From Sediminibacillus terrae (GTDB lineage Bacteria; Bacillota; Bacilli; Bacillales; Amphibacillaceae), in NCBI RefSeq assembly GCF_009602435.1, contig NZ_VZDQ01000001.1, forward strand, positions 1 through 64,000: a stretch of DNA of 64,000 nucleotides, given 5' to 3'. A program made the position numbers and the translations under genes. Below the pieces are notes generated by a model. It worked only from the letters and a program-made list of their open reading frames with translations. It had not been told where the DNA came from and did no database searches. Shown here in pieces: positions 55,714-64,000 of the stretch (its first letter is position 1; each line of letters starts with the position of its first letter).

Positions 55714-56814
55714 TTACACATTGAAACGGAAATGAATGATATCTCCGTCTTTCACCAAATAGTCTTTTCCTTCCAATCGAACCTTCCCTTTTTCCTTTGC
55801 TCCATTCATGGAACCAGCTTCCATTAAATCATCATACGAAACAGTTTCAGCCCTGATAAAACCTCTTTCAAAGTCAGTATGGATGATTCCTGCTGCCTGT
55901 GGTGCCTTAATACCTTCTGTAAAAGTCCAGGCACGTACTTCCTGTTCACCTGCTGTGAAATAAGTCGCCAGTCCGAGCAGATTGTAAGTGGCTTTGATCA
56001 GTTGATCCAACCCGGATTCTTCAATGCCCAGTTCTTCAAGGAACATTTCCTTTTCCTCGCCTTCCAGCTCGGCAATTTCCGATTCGACTTTGGCGCTGAT
56101 GACAATGACTTCCGCATTTTCCGTTGCGGCAAACTCGCGGACAAGCTTCACGTTTTCATTATCGTCAGCATCCAACAATTCATCTTCTCCGACGTTTGCC
56201 ACGTAAAGAATGGGCTTGCTGGTCAACAAATGCAGCCCTTTCACCAGTTTTTGCTGTTCATCGGTGAATTCAACTGCGCGAGCAGGCTTTTCTTCCTCCA
56301 GTGCGTCTTTCAGCTTGCTTAACACTTCAAACTCGGCAACTGCTTCCTTGTCTTTTTGTCTTGCCATTTTTTCCACACGTTGCAAACGCTTTGTCACTGA
56401 CTCCAAATCTGCCAGAATCAGTTCCAAATTGATTGTCTCGATATCGGAAATCGGATCTACTGTTCCGGAAACATGGGTGATGTTTTCATCTTGGAAGCAG
56501 CGGACCACATGACAAATGGCGTCCACTTGACGAATATGTGACAAGAATTGGTTTCCAAGTCCTTCCCCTTTACTTGCCCCTTTGACGATCCCGGCAATAT
56601 CGGTGAACTCAAAAGCCGTTGGAATCGTCTTCTTCGGTTTTACCAATTCTGTTAGCTTCGTCAACCGATAATCAGGGACTTCCACTATTCCTACGTTTGG
56701 ATCTATTGTACAAAATGGGTAATTTGCCGATTCTGCCCCTGCCTGTGTGATTGCATTAAACAACGTAGACTTTCCTACGTTGGGCAAACCGACAATTCCT
56801 GCTGTCAATGCCAT
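55714..56814 (-). CDS. ychF: Redox-regulated ATPase YchF (Obg family)
   Basis: This 366-residue P-loop protein binds ATP in preference to GTP because of its altered G4 motif. GLPNVGKSTLFNAIT is at about 8-22, the G3 motif is DIAGIVKGASKGEGLGN, and a coiled-coil insert is near 140-185. The C-terminal TGS domain ends YLVKDGDIIHFRFNV. It associates with ribosomes and stress responses. MALTAGIVGLPN at 56814 is the likely start; AAGGAG lies 11 bases upstream. Confidence 0.96.
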   Translation of the reverse strand: MALTAGIVGLPNVGKSTLFNAITQAGAESANYPFCTIDPNVGIVEVPDYRLTKLTELVKPKKTIPTAFEFTDIAGIVKGASKGEGLGNQFLSHIRQVDAICHVVRCFQDENITHVSGTVDPISDIETINLELILADLESVTKRLQRVEKMARQKDKEAVAEFEVLSKLKDALEEEKPARAVEFTDEQQKLVKGLHLLTSKPILYVANVGEDELLDADDNENVKLVREFAATENAEVIVISAKVESEIAELEGEEKEMFLEELGIEESGLDQLIKATYNLLGLATYFTAGEQEVRAWTFTEGIKAPQAAGIIHTDFERGFIRAETVSYDDLMEAGSMNGAKEKGKVRLEGKDYLVKDGDIIHFRFNV

Positions 56815-57132
56815 AAAAACTTCCACTCCTTAAGGATACCGCTCATATGAACGTTTCAGTCATACCAATTATAGATAGACTTGGCCGAAATGACAAGTTA
56901 TCAAAATGACAAAACAAGGGAAACATCTCCCCTTGTTTTCCAAACTTAGGTACGTGATATTCAGTTTTGTTATCGTGCAGATAAATATTTTCAGAAATCA
57001 TGTTTTTTGGAAGCTCTTTTTACACGTTATCACTCTATAACTGGACAGTTAATAGAAACAGCGCATTAACTGTAATGGGAAGTGTCCTTGCCTATTCAAA
57101 AAGCGTGCTAACCACCGCTTCGGTAGATACTT

Positions 57133-57241
57133 CGCTTTCCGCGGGCACGGCTTCAGCTAACTTGATAAAGAAAACCGCTTTACCAAGTGGATCTTCAGCT
57201 CGTGCTGTTCCCGCAGGAGTCTGCGCATGCTACCTGCGCTA
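57133..57241 (+). repeat. Bacillaceae GC-rich interspersed repeat, copy 2
   Basis: The outer parts match copy 1 (CGCTTTCCGCGGGC at the start, TCCCGCAGGAGTCTGCG near the end). The middle 60 bp are different sequence (CTAACTTGATAAAGAAAACC and on) with AGC/GCT pairing. It lies in the 900-bp gap between ychF and the DUF951 gene; no gene is seen there. Confidence 0.65.
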
Positions 57242-57483
57242 AAAAGCATGCTGATTTTCGCAAGCGTAGAGAATTTTTCATTGAGACCCAACAAGCCATC
57301 TTAAAAACGGTTGTCAGGAAATAAGTACGTCTTTTCATAAAAAACTGTTGGAGTTCCGTCTTTTCTCTTGTACTTGAACTTTCTACTTGTTTTCCTAGCT
57401 ATTTCTTTTGATAAAACGGTACATGGAGTACCGAAAAATAAAAAATGTCTAGTACACGCATTTTTAAACAGGAATCTGTTCCT

Positions 57484-57642
57484 AGCGAAGAAAATACCCG
57501 GAGACTCCTCGAAAATACAAAACAATTTTCTTCGTGCGATGCATCGCTGCCGCAGCCTTCCTTGTCCTGCGGGAGGAAAGGCCTCGGTGAGATCCCGCAG
57601 AGCGTTAGCTCGAGGAAGCTCACCAGCCGCCCGTGGAAGACG
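57484..57642 (-). repeat. Bacillaceae GC-rich interspersed repeat, copy 3, with an insertion
   Basis: Read on the minus strand it follows copy 1 closely from ACGGGCGGCTG to CTCCCGCAGGA. It is then interrupted by about 58 bp before AGTCTCCGGGTATTTTCTTCGCT resumes. It lies 70 bp from a parS site. Confidence 0.7.
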
Positions 57643-57712
57643 CACCCAAACTATGTCGTAGTTTATAGGTTTATACAAACAACAACCATCGTTTATCATC
57701 CGATTTTTGATT

Positions 57713-57728
57713 TGTTTCACGTGAAACA
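57713..57728. promoter_or_regulatory. parS site
   Basis: TGTTTCACGTGAAACA is a perfect 16-bp palindrome and the ParB/Spo0J binding consensus. It lies three bases beyond the stop of the DUF951 gene. Confidence 0.95.
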
Positions 57729-57730
57729 AA

Positions 57731-57934
57731 TCATTCTGTTTCTTCCTGTCTTTCCAACACTTTTTTCATTTTGCTATTGAACTTCTTTCGGGGAATCATC
57801 ACGCTGTGGCCGCAGCCTTCGCACTTAATCCGGATATCCATGCCCATTCTGATGATTTTCCAGCGATTTTCCCCACAAGGATGGGGCTTTTTCATCTGTA
57901 CAACATCATGTAATTGATAGTCTTTTTCCTGCAT
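57731..57934 (-). CDS. DUF951 family protein
   Basis: This 67-residue protein matches DUF951 (YyzM in B. subtilis), small basic proteins near oriC in Bacilli. The pattern is DVVQMKKPHPCGENRWKIIR, then CEGCGHSVMIPRKKF. Three cysteines and a histidine (HPCG, CEGC) look like a zinc site. Function is unknown. It lies three bases after the MscS gene, so the two are cotranscribed, the normal arrangement. Confidence 0.88.
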   Translation of the reverse strand: MQEKDYQLHDVVQMKKPHPCGENRWKIIRMGMDIRIKCEGCGHSVMIPRKKFNSKMKKVLERQEETE

Positions 57935-57937
57935 CGT

Positions 57938-58834
57938 TTACTCCCCTCTTTCTCCTTGATTTTGATTGGAAGATTCCTGTTCCCGACTGTACATGACCAT
58001 CCGTGGCAAAGGAATGTCAATTCCATGGCGTTCCAGCCTTCCTTTGATTTCCCTTCTCATCACTCTTGCGATCATCCAGTGCTCCATCGGCACCACTTCT
58101 GCAATCACCCGAATCACAACATGCGAAGTTTCCATTGTCTGTACGCCTAGCAACTCGGGCACTGTAATCATTTCCGGATATTGTGCCGGAAGTTCCGGAA
58201 GCAGCTGCTCAATGATTCTTTCCGCAGTCGGAATGTCCGCTTCATACGGGATATTGACATCCACTACTGCAATGCTGTTATGGATGGAATAGTTGGTCAC
58301 CTGGTCGACGCTTCCATTGGGGACGATATGCAGCTCACCTGTCCAGCTCAAAATTTTTGTCGTCCTTAAGCCAATTTCTTCAACTGTCCCTTCTATCCCC
58401 GCAGTTTGTATATAATCGCCGACTGAAAATTGATCCTCGAAAATGATGAAAAAACCGGTAATCACGTCACGAACCAAGTTTTGCGTTCCAAACCCGATTG
58501 CCAATCCGGCGACACCGGCACCGGCCAACAGTGCGCCGATCGGAATGGTCATCGCGTCCAGAATCATGATGAAGGCCGTGAAATAGACAACATAGGTCAA
58601 CGTGTTTTGGACTAGCTTTTTCAAAGTGTTTTCTCTTCGCTCGCTGATCCGGAACGGCCCTCGCTCCCGTTTACGGAAAATCCGGTTGATCAAAGTGGTA
58701 CCGATCCGGATGATGAGTGCAGAGATAATCAGGATCATGATGATCTGCAGGATGACATATCCCACTTGCATCCAAAACTCCGGTCCCATCAGGCGTTTCA
58801 CCCATTCAGCCCACTCTTGTTGTATTTGTTCCAC
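57938..58834 (-). CDS. MscS-family mechanosensitive channel
   Basis: This channel of about 298 residues opens on membrane tension to release osmolytes. Three N-terminal helices (about 18-50, 75-98, 105-130) end in the pore helix GALLAGAGVAGLAIGFGTQN. The beta domain (FSVGDYIQTAGIEGTVEEIG, then VPNGSVDQVTNYS) follows. GTG 58834 has GGAGG seven bases upstream; an open stretch to 58882 overlaps the next gene and has no ribosome site. The C-terminal tail is short and polar. Confidence 0.92.
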   Translation of the reverse strand: MEQIQQEWAEWVKRLMGPEFWMQVGYVILQIIMILIISALIIRIGTTLINRIFRKRERGPFRISERRENTLKKLVQNTLTYVVYFTAFIMILDAMTIPIGALLAGAGVAGLAIGFGTQNLVRDVITGFFIIFEDQFSVGDYIQTAGIEGTVEEIGLRTTKILSWTGELHIVPNGSVDQVTNYSIHNSIAVVDVNIPYEADIPTAERIIEQLLPELPAQYPEMITVPELLGVQTMETSHVVIRVIAEVVPMEHWMIARVMRREIKGRLERHGIDIPLPRMVMYSREQESSNQNQGERGE

Positions 58835-58878
58835 TTTTTGTCCTCCAAAATTGATGGTAGTAATCATTTTACCATTTT

Positions 58879-59898
58879 TCATTCTATTTTGTACCTATTA
58901 ACTATTGGATAGACGATAATACACGATAATACATAGAGATTGAGAACCCCATATAGTGGGTATAGGTATTCTATCAAGGTTGAGAAGCCTATGCTGGTCA
59001 GCGGAACCATAAGAAGCACGAGAATGGTAGCCAGCACCCAAAGCGGATAATTCAATTTGTCTCTCACTCTTGTAACCAGACCGAGTGTTCCGGAAACGGC
59101 AGTCGTGAAAATTGCCAGCCAGAGAAGCACCGAAATAAACAAAAACATGACATAAGGGTAATTCTTCAGTATTGCAAAAAGTGGAATTTCATAGAGCAAA
59201 ACTTCGTCGGATATTTGGATGAGACTGTTGTTATAGATATAAGAAATAACACCGAGCACTATTCCGCTGCCGACGCTGGCGATCCATATCTCTCCCCTGC
59301 CCTTCATCTCGTTTCCGATGGCCCCGAGAACCGCAATGAGCGGCAGAATGTTAAGGGCGGTGAATGGAAAAGCTGCTGTCCAATTTCTTTGTTTCGATAT
59401 GTCCGGCAAGAAGGAAAGTTGCTGATGAAAAGAAAAGATAAGCAATGTTGCTAATAGACCGGTAATCAACAATGGCAGGATGAAACTGTTCAAGGATAAT
59501 ACACCTTTTATGTCCCAAATAAAAACGCCAATCAACGGCAAAACGATCGCTGTGATGCCCCACCACGCCGGAAAACTGAAAGCATGCCAGGTAGCACCGC
59601 TGCCAGCCAGCATGATCACCGTGGTTGAAAATAAATAGACAATGATCATGCCATCGTACAAAAAAGACAGCTTTTTTCCGACGATGGTTTGCAGGACCGG
59701 CAAATAATGAGTCGATTGGCTTGTATAACTGATTTGCAGTACAACATAACAACTTATCGAGAAAAGAATCGTGAACAGCAGGATGGCTAGTCCACTTTCA
59801 TGGCCAAAAAATTGCCAAAGCTCTCGTCCCGATGCATATCCTGCACCAATCATGGTGCCTACTATTAAAAACATCCATTTAAAACCTGATTTCCACAT
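58879..59898 (-). CDS. YkvI-family membrane protein
   Basis: This protein of about 339 residues has around ten membrane helices, starting MWKSGFKWMFLIVGTMIGAG. GTMIGAGYASGRELWQFFG resembles the first helix break of APC-superfamily amino acid transporters, which the YkvI family is placed near. The substrate is unknown. The start at 59898 has AAGGTGG nine bases upstream. It ends 45 bp from the MscS gene. Confidence 0.82.
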   Translation of the reverse strand: MWKSGFKWMFLIVGTMIGAGYASGRELWQFFGHESGLAILLFTILFSISCYVVLQISYTSQSTHYLPVLQTIVGKKLSFLYDGMIIVYLFSTTVIMLAGSGATWHAFSFPAWWGITAIVLPLIGVFIWDIKGVLSLNSFILPLLITGLLATLLIFSFHQQLSFLPDISKQRNWTAAFPFTALNILPLIAVLGAIGNEMKGRGEIWIASVGSGIVLGVISYIYNNSLIQISDEVLLYEIPLFAILKNYPYVMFLFISVLLWLAIFTTAVSGTLGLVTRVRDKLNYPLWVLATILVLLMVPLTSIGFSTLIEYLYPLYGVLNLYVLSCIIVYPIVNRYKIE

Positions 59899-60032
59899 AT
59901 TGATCTGCCACCTTTTCACCCGGTCAATGTTTGACAGGTTTTTTTACTGGACCTTTATGTAACACATTTGCACAGGTATAAAAGTATTAAAAATTCGTAT
60001 ACTAATACCAATATGTTTCTGGAGGAACAGCT

Positions 60033-60623
60033 ATGAATCTAAAAAAGAGAATTTCCGGTAAAAAAGAAGGGCGTTTCCATTATGAAGATGTATTATTCTC
60101 CCAGAATATGCGGCAAGGTCTAACAGAATTACTGCCGTTTTATGCAAAGGAAATCGTTGTTGTCTGTATTGGCACGGATCGTTCAACGGGGGACTCGTTA
60201 GGACCTTTGACAGGCACCCTGTTAAACGAAAAAGCCAATCAAAGATTATCGGTATATGGCACTCTGTCAGATCCGATTCATGCCGTGAATTTGGAAGAAA
60301 AAATGGAAATGATCGAACAACGACACCCAGAAGCCTTTATTATCGCAATAGATGCCTGTCTGGGACGGATAGACTCTATCGGCACGGTAACCCTATCCCC
60401 TGGACCGTTAAAACCGGGAGCGGCTTTAAAAAAGCCCCTGCCGGATGTTGGAGATATACATCTGACAGGAGTAGTCAATATCAGCGGTTACATGGAGTTT
60501 TTAGTTTTGCAAAACACGAGACTGAACATTGTAATGCAAATGGCAAGAAAAATAACCGATTCCCTTCATCTTTTAGATTTGGAACTGTCAAAGCAGCAGG
60601 CTGTGCCCTTCCGGGTTAAGTAA
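60033..60623 (+). CDS. yyaC: Spore protease YyaC
   Basis: This 196-residue protein of the GPR-related YyaC family is found only in endospore formers. Signature segments are IGTDRSTGDSLGPLTGTLL, YGTLSDPIHAVNLEEK and AIDACLGRIDSIGTVTLSPG; the aspartates are likely catalytic. It is expected to be made in the developing spore. It has its own GGAGGAAC ribosome site and is monocistronic on the plus strand. Its presence shows that the organism sporulates. Confidence 0.93.
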   Translation: MNLKKRISGKKEGRFHYEDVLFSQNMRQGLTELLPFYAKEIVVVCIGTDRSTGDSLGPLTGTLLNEKANQRLSVYGTLSDPIHAVNLEEKMEMIEQRHPEAFIIAIDACLGRIDSIGTVTLSPGPLKPGAALKKPLPDVGDIHLTGVVNISGYMEFLVLQNTRLNIVMQMARKITDSLHLLDLELSKQQAVPFRVK

Positions 60624-60650
60624 GAACGATACTTAACATAGGGAAAAACA

Positions 60651-60687
60651 AAGAAACCCGTCCTTCATAACCGTGGACGGGTTTCTT
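60651..60687 (+). terminator. Terminator of yyaC
   Basis: AAGAAACCCGTCC pairs with GGACGGGTTTCTT; the flanks are AT-rich on both sides. Confidence 0.8.
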
Positions 60688-60756
60688 TGCGATTCAATTG
60701 TCATTTCAAAAAATAAATCTCACAATCGCTGCCTTGACTGTATCGAGTGTGTCCAT

Positions 60757-61470
60757 TCATCCTGCAATCAATCCATAAATGTAATATACAACGCCTACAG
60801 TCACCAGGGCAGGCAGCAGGTTGGCGACACGGATTTTTGTTAGTTTAAGCAGGTTCAAACCAATAGCAACAATCATCAGTCCTCCCACTGCCGTCATTTC
60901 AATGATAAATCCATCGAAAAACGATTGAGGGAACCAGCTGTCGATTTGTGTTGCCAAAAGCGCAATTCCTCCTTCATAAAACAAAACAGGTAAAACGGAA
61001 AATATGACACCCAACCCCATTGTAGTGGTCAGCACTAATGCGACAAATCCATCAATGAATGCTTTCGTGATCAATACGCCATGATCACCGCGTATGCCAC
61101 TGTCCAATGCCCCGATGACAGACATGGCTCCGATGACAAATATCAAGGATGCGGTGATGAAGCCTTGTGCTACACTAGTCTTCCCCTTACCTTTTCCAGC
61201 AAACTTCCTTTCAATCCAGTAACCGGCATTGTTCAATTTTTCCTCAAGGTGCAGGGCTTCCCCTGCAATGGCCCCAGTAAGGAGTCCCAACAGGACCACG
61301 ACAATGTTTTCGGAAGTCAAGGCCATTTGCAGCCCGATTAACAGGACCGCCAAGCCGATTCCATGCATGACGGTTTCTTTATATCTTTCAGGTATGTTCG
61401 CGAAAAACAAACCGATAAGTGATCCTATGATAATACAAATTACGTTTATCATCGTTCCAAGCAAAACCAT
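60757..61470 (-). CDS. DUF554 family membrane protein
   Basis: This 237-residue protein with six to seven helices is of the DUF554 (YdfK/YqgA-like) family. It opens LGTMINVICIIIGSLIGLFF and has GLLTGAIAGEALHLEEKLNN and a long GALDSGIRGDHGVLITKAFI segment. The function is unknown; a transport role is often assumed. Next to parB it holds the place of the corresponding Bacillus gene between yyaC and spo0J. Confidence 0.9.
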   Translation of the reverse strand: MVLLGTMINVICIIIGSLIGLFFANIPERYKETVMHGIGLAVLLIGLQMALTSENIVVVLLGLLTGAIAGEALHLEEKLNNAGYWIERKFAGKGKGKTSVAQGFITASLIFVIGAMSVIGALDSGIRGDHGVLITKAFIDGFVALVLTTTMGLGVIFSVLPVLFYEGGIALLATQIDSWFPQSFFDGFIIEMTAVGGLMIVAIGLNLLKLTKIRVANLLPALVTVGVVYYIYGLIAG

Positions 61471-61514
61471 ATGTCCATCTCCACTCTTTTCCCTTGCGCT
61501 TCTTCTTTTTACCT

Positions 61515-61530
61515 TGTTTCACGTGAAACA
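61515..61530. promoter_or_regulatory. parS site
   Basis: TGTTTCACGTGAAACA is identical to the site at 57713. It lies between parB and the DUF554 gene, beside the parB terminator. Confidence 0.95.
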
Positions 61531-61534
61531 AGAT

Positions 61535-61583
61535 AAAAAATAAGCCCGGCCGTCAGGATGGGTATCCTGCTGGACCAGGCCTT
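61535..61583 (-). terminator. Terminator of the parAB operon
   Basis: On the minus strand CAGGAT pairs with ATCCTG inside an imperfect outer GGCC/GGCC stem, followed by TTATTTTTT. Confidence 0.75.
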
Positions 61584-61593
61584 GTTGGCACTG

Positions 61594-62430
61594 TTATTGA
61601 AATTTGCCAAGAATTCGATCTAAATCCTCATTCGAGAAAAATTCGATTTCTATTTTCCCTTTCCGCTTGCCACGGTGTATGGTGACACCTGTTCCCAAGT
61701 GGTCACGCAATTGGCTCTCCCTCTCCGAAATAAATATATCCTTTTTCGGCTTTTCCTTTTTCTTCTGGGGTGCCTTTTCGTTCAACTGGATAATCAGTTG
61801 TTCCACCTGCCGGACGTTTAAGCCTTCTTTTCGGATTTTATCAACCAGTGGATTCAGTTTTTGTTTATCCTTCAGGCCTAGTAAAGCACGTCCATGCCCC
61901 ATTGTCAGTTCTCCATTGTTGATCAATGCGCTGATTTGGTCTGGCAAGCTTAACAGGCGGACCAAATTCGCAATGTGTGGCCTGCTTTTACCCAGCCTCC
62001 GAGCCAACTCTTCTTGGGTAATGTTTAATTCTTTCATCAAATTTGCATAAGCTGAAGCTTCTTCAATCGGAGATAAATCTTCCCGCTGCAGGTTTTCCAG
62101 AAGTGCCAGCTCCATCATTTTATCATCTGTCAACTCTTTGATGATGACAGGGATTGTTTTCAAGCCTGCTTCTTTGGCAGCCCGGAATCTCCTTTCGCCA
62201 ACCACAATTTCATAGCCTTTGATGCTTTTTCTAACAATTAATGGCTGGAGAATACCATACTCCAAAATGGAATCCTTCAATTCTTCAATCGCATCTGCAT
62301 GGAATGTTTTCCTTGGCTGATATGGATTCGGCCTGCATTCTTTCACCGAAATTTCCTGAACAGATTCCTCTTCCTTTGTTTCCAACTCAGGAAAAAAAGC
62401 ATTAATACCTTTCCCCAACCCTCTCGCCAT
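61594..62430 (-). CDS. parB: Chromosome partitioning protein ParB (Spo0J)
   Basis: This 278-residue CTP-dependent clamp loads at parS and recruits condensin. It opens ARGLGKGINAFFPELETKEE. The ParB/CTPase motif region has VVGERRFRAAKEAG and LALLENLQREDLSPIEEA. The HTH that reads parS is ITQEELARRLGKSRPHIANL, and a C-terminal dimerisation region ends it. Its start overlaps the parA stop by 29 bp. Two perfect parS sites are in this window. Confidence 0.96.
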   Translation of the reverse strand: MARGLGKGINAFFPELETKEEESVQEISVKECRPNPYQPRKTFHADAIEELKDSILEYGILQPLIVRKSIKGYEIVVGERRFRAAKEAGLKTIPVIIKELTDDKMMELALLENLQREDLSPIEEASAYANLMKELNITQEELARRLGKSRPHIANLVRLLSLPDQISALINNGELTMGHGRALLGLKDKQKLNPLVDKIRKEGLNVRQVEQLIIQLNEKAPQKKKEKPKKDIFISERESQLRDHLGTGVTIHRGKRKGKIEIEFFSNEDLDRILGKFQ

Positions 62431-63184
62431 TAGCGATCACTTCCTTTGCTAAGTCTAGATAAACATCTGCGCCTCTAGATTTGGGATCATAAATGATAAT
62501 CGGTTGTCCATGGCTGGGCGCTTCTCCAAGCCTGATATTTCTTGGAATGATGGATTGATAAACTTTATCCTGAAAGTACTTTTTGACTTCTTCGATTACC
62601 TGGATGCCTAAATTTGTTCTGGCATCAAGCATCGTCAACAACACACCTTCGATCATCAGTTCCTTGTTCAAATGTTTTTGCACAAGTCTGATGGTGTTTA
62701 ACAGCTGACTTAAACCTTCCAAGGCATAATACTCACACTGTACAGGAATAAGGACAGTATCTGCTGCTGTCAGTGAGTTAATCGTCAATAATCCTAGAGA
62801 TGGCGGGCAATCGATAATCACGTAATCATATTCATCCTTGACACTGTCGATTGCCTTTTTCAATCTGACTTCCCTGGATATAGTCGGTACCAGCTCTATT
62901 TCAGCGCCGGCAAGTTGTATGGTTGCGGGTATGATATCTAAATTTTCTACGGTTGTAGGAACACATACTTTTTCAGCTTCTAAATCTTCCACCAGCACAT
63001 TATAGATGCACTGCTCCATATCCGCTTTATTTATTCCTACGCCACTCGTTGCGTTTCCTTGCGGGTCAATATCGACAAGCAGGACTTTATAGTTTAAGTA
63101 TGCGAGACATGCACTAAGATTCACTGCTGATGTAGTTTTTCCTACGCCACCCTTCTGATTAGCAATGGCGATTACTTTTCCCAT
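62402..63184 (-). CDS. parA: Chromosome partitioning ATPase ParA (Soj)
   Basis: This 260-residue deviant Walker ATPase acts with ParB and also controls DnaA. The deviant Walker A loop KGGVGKTTSAVNL is at 11-23, Walker B is VIIDCPPSLGLL, and the aspartate switch DPQGNATSG is near 41. AGGTG precedes the ATG. It is cotranscribed with parB (overlap) and follows noc, the order seen at Bacillus origins. Confidence 0.97.
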   Translation of the reverse strand: MGKVIAIANQKGGVGKTTSAVNLSACLAYLNYKVLLVDIDPQGNATSGVGINKADMEQCIYNVLVEDLEAEKVCVPTTVENLDIIPATIQLAGAEIELVPTISREVRLKKAIDSVKDEYDYVIIDCPPSLGLLTINSLTAADTVLIPVQCEYYALEGLSQLLNTIRLVQKHLNKELMIEGVLLTMLDARTNLGIQVIEEVKKYFQDKVYQSIIPRNIRLGEAPSHGQPIIIYDPKSRGADVYLDLAKEVIANGERVGERY

Positions 63185-63332
63185 GGTGTCACCTACCTAC
63201 TCTAAAACTTCTAACTCTTTTATTTTATCACTTATTTTACTCTATGAATGCGAAAAAAAGATAGTTTTTTAAAATGTTAGCTTTTTGTAATCATCTTATG
63301 AATCAACGCATCAACGATTCAACCGCCTGCGG

Positions 63333-63348
63333 TGTTCCACATGGAACA
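63333..63348. promoter_or_regulatory. Degenerate parS-like site
   Basis: TGTTCCACATGGAACA differs from the consensus TGTTNCACGTGAAACA at two positions. It lies between noc and parA. Confidence 0.45.
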
Positions 63349-63357
63349 AAAGAGTGC

Positions 63358-63389
63358 TAAAAAACACCCATCTTTATTAAAAAGATGGG
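63358..63389 (-). terminator. Terminator of noc
   Basis: CCCATCTTT pairs with AAAGATGGG around five bases, with T6 shortly after on the minus strand, directly after the noc stop. Confidence 0.85.
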
Positions 63390-63390
63390 A

Positions 63391-64000
63391 CTAGCCTTGA
63401 TTATTCTTTTTCGGAATTTTAATCGTGATTTGATAGTAATTCTCATGGTCTTCTTCATCGGTTTCTAAATCGATTCCGGTATCAGAAACCATGGTCAGTG
63501 ATTGGCGAATCGTATTCATTGCAATTCGCATATCTTTATTCACGCCTTTTAATTTTGCTTTCTTTTGCTTCGGTTTGTCGGCAGATAGTTTGGCGATCCG
63601 CTCTTCTGTTTGCTTGACATTCAAATCCTTTTCCAGGATTTCAGCGAGGATTTTTTCCTGTTTTTCAGGATCCTTTAAAACGATTAAGGCGCGTGCATGC
63701 CTTTCGGTGATATGTTTTTCAAGTAATGCCTGCTGAACGGATTCAGGCAGTTTCAACAGACGCATTTTGTTGGCTACAGTCGATTGGCTTTTCCCCAGGC
63801 GTTGGGCAAGCGCTTCCTGGGTAAGTCCATGCAACTCCAATAAGCGCTGATAAGCCATCGCTTCCTCGATGACAGTCAGCTCTTCTCTTTGTAAATTTTC
63901 TATTAAAGCAACAGAGGCTGTTTCTGTATCGTTCATTTCTCTAATGATGGCAGGAACATTTTCCCATTGTAAGTACTGTACCGCCCGCCATCTTCTTTCT
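63391..64000 (-). CDS. noc: Nucleoid occlusion protein Noc (cut by the window edge)
   Basis: About 203 C-terminal residues of this ParB paralogue are visible; the N-terminal membrane-binding and first CTPase part lie beyond the window. Seen: [10 protein letters not shown] at the edge, [20 protein letters not shown], and the DNA-reading helix [20 protein letters not shown]. The tail is the divergent dimerisation domain. Noc blocks division over DNA by binding its own sites and the membrane. The gene identity follows from divergence from ParB and from position upstream of parA. Confidence 0.92.
   Translation of the reverse strand, partial: ERRWRAVQYLQWENVPAIIREMNDTETASVALIENLQREELTVIEEAMAYQRLLELHGLTQEALAQRLGKSQSTVANKMRLLKLPESVQQALLEKHITERHARALIVLKDPEKQEKILAEILEKDLNVKQTEERIAKLSADKPKQKKAKLKGVNKDMRIAMNTIRQSLTMVSDTGIDLETDEEDHENYYQITIKIPKKNNQG

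Overview
The window comes from the origin-proximal chromosome of an endospore-forming Firmicute of the Bacillaceae. The evidence is gene content: noc, parA and parB with perfect parS sites, yyaC, ychF, rpsF-ssb-rpsR, gdpP-rplI-dnaC-purA, walRKHIJ-htrA and rlmH lie in the usual Bacillus-type order on the strand leading to oriC, which should be just beyond base 64000. I cannot fix the genus; the Oceanobacillus/Virgibacillus/Terribacillus group is an inference.

Bases 1-388 are a degraded flank: a 22-bp-spaced repeat array that may be an IS21-type end, and a broken zinc-binding ORF. Bases 389-20740 are a visibly AT-rich mobile element of about 20.3 kb integrated in the last codons of rlmH. It is bounded by an 18-bp perfect direct repeat that encodes the RlmH C-terminus EPYHK-stop. 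Two adjacent large serine recombinases sit at its rlmH-proximal end. This is the architecture and target of staphylococcal SCC (ccr) elements, in a spore former. Cargo: a ClpB-like AAA+ ATPase translationally coupled to a DUF6414-like protein, a type III restriction-modification system (mod, res) preceded by a small resolvase, a replication-initiator-like protein, DNA-binding proteins, a divergent DUF1385 protein, several very small genes (30, 55, 55 and 57 codons), dispersed non-coding repeats and a possible structured RNA. The second recombinase gene runs through the attachment site. In the integrated state its last ~40 codons are antisense rlmH. In the excised circle the frame would stop five codons after the core repeat, giving a 561-residue protein.

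Bases 20.7-30.5 kb are chromosomal but accessory: rlmH; a flavodoxin/NrdI plus ribonucleotide reductase beta pair behind tandem NrdR boxes; a HigBA-type toxin-antitoxin locus with a relic antitoxin duplication; a fragment of an Mrr-type nuclease; a Lin0512-family gene; a P-loop kinase; and a sugar operon (ROK repressor, glucokinase, mannose-6-phosphate isomerase) with a palindromic operator. A cluster of DnaA boxes lies between the ROK repressor and htrA.

Bases 30.5-64 kb are the conserved core: the WalRK cell-wall stress system with its regulators, an M23 endopeptidase, purA (PurR boxes), dnaC, rplI, gdpP and yybS. A metabolic insert follows (HAD phosphatase, serA, a T-box-controlled aminotransferase, hsp20, an AraC regulator/SDR pair, a lipoprotein). 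Then come rpsR-ssb-rpsF, ychF, a DUF951 gene, an MscS channel, a YkvI-type membrane protein, yyaC, a DUF554 protein, parB, parA and a truncated noc. Three copies of a GC-rich, Bacillaceae-type interspersed repeat sit in the gaps at 46.6 and 57.1-57.6 kb.
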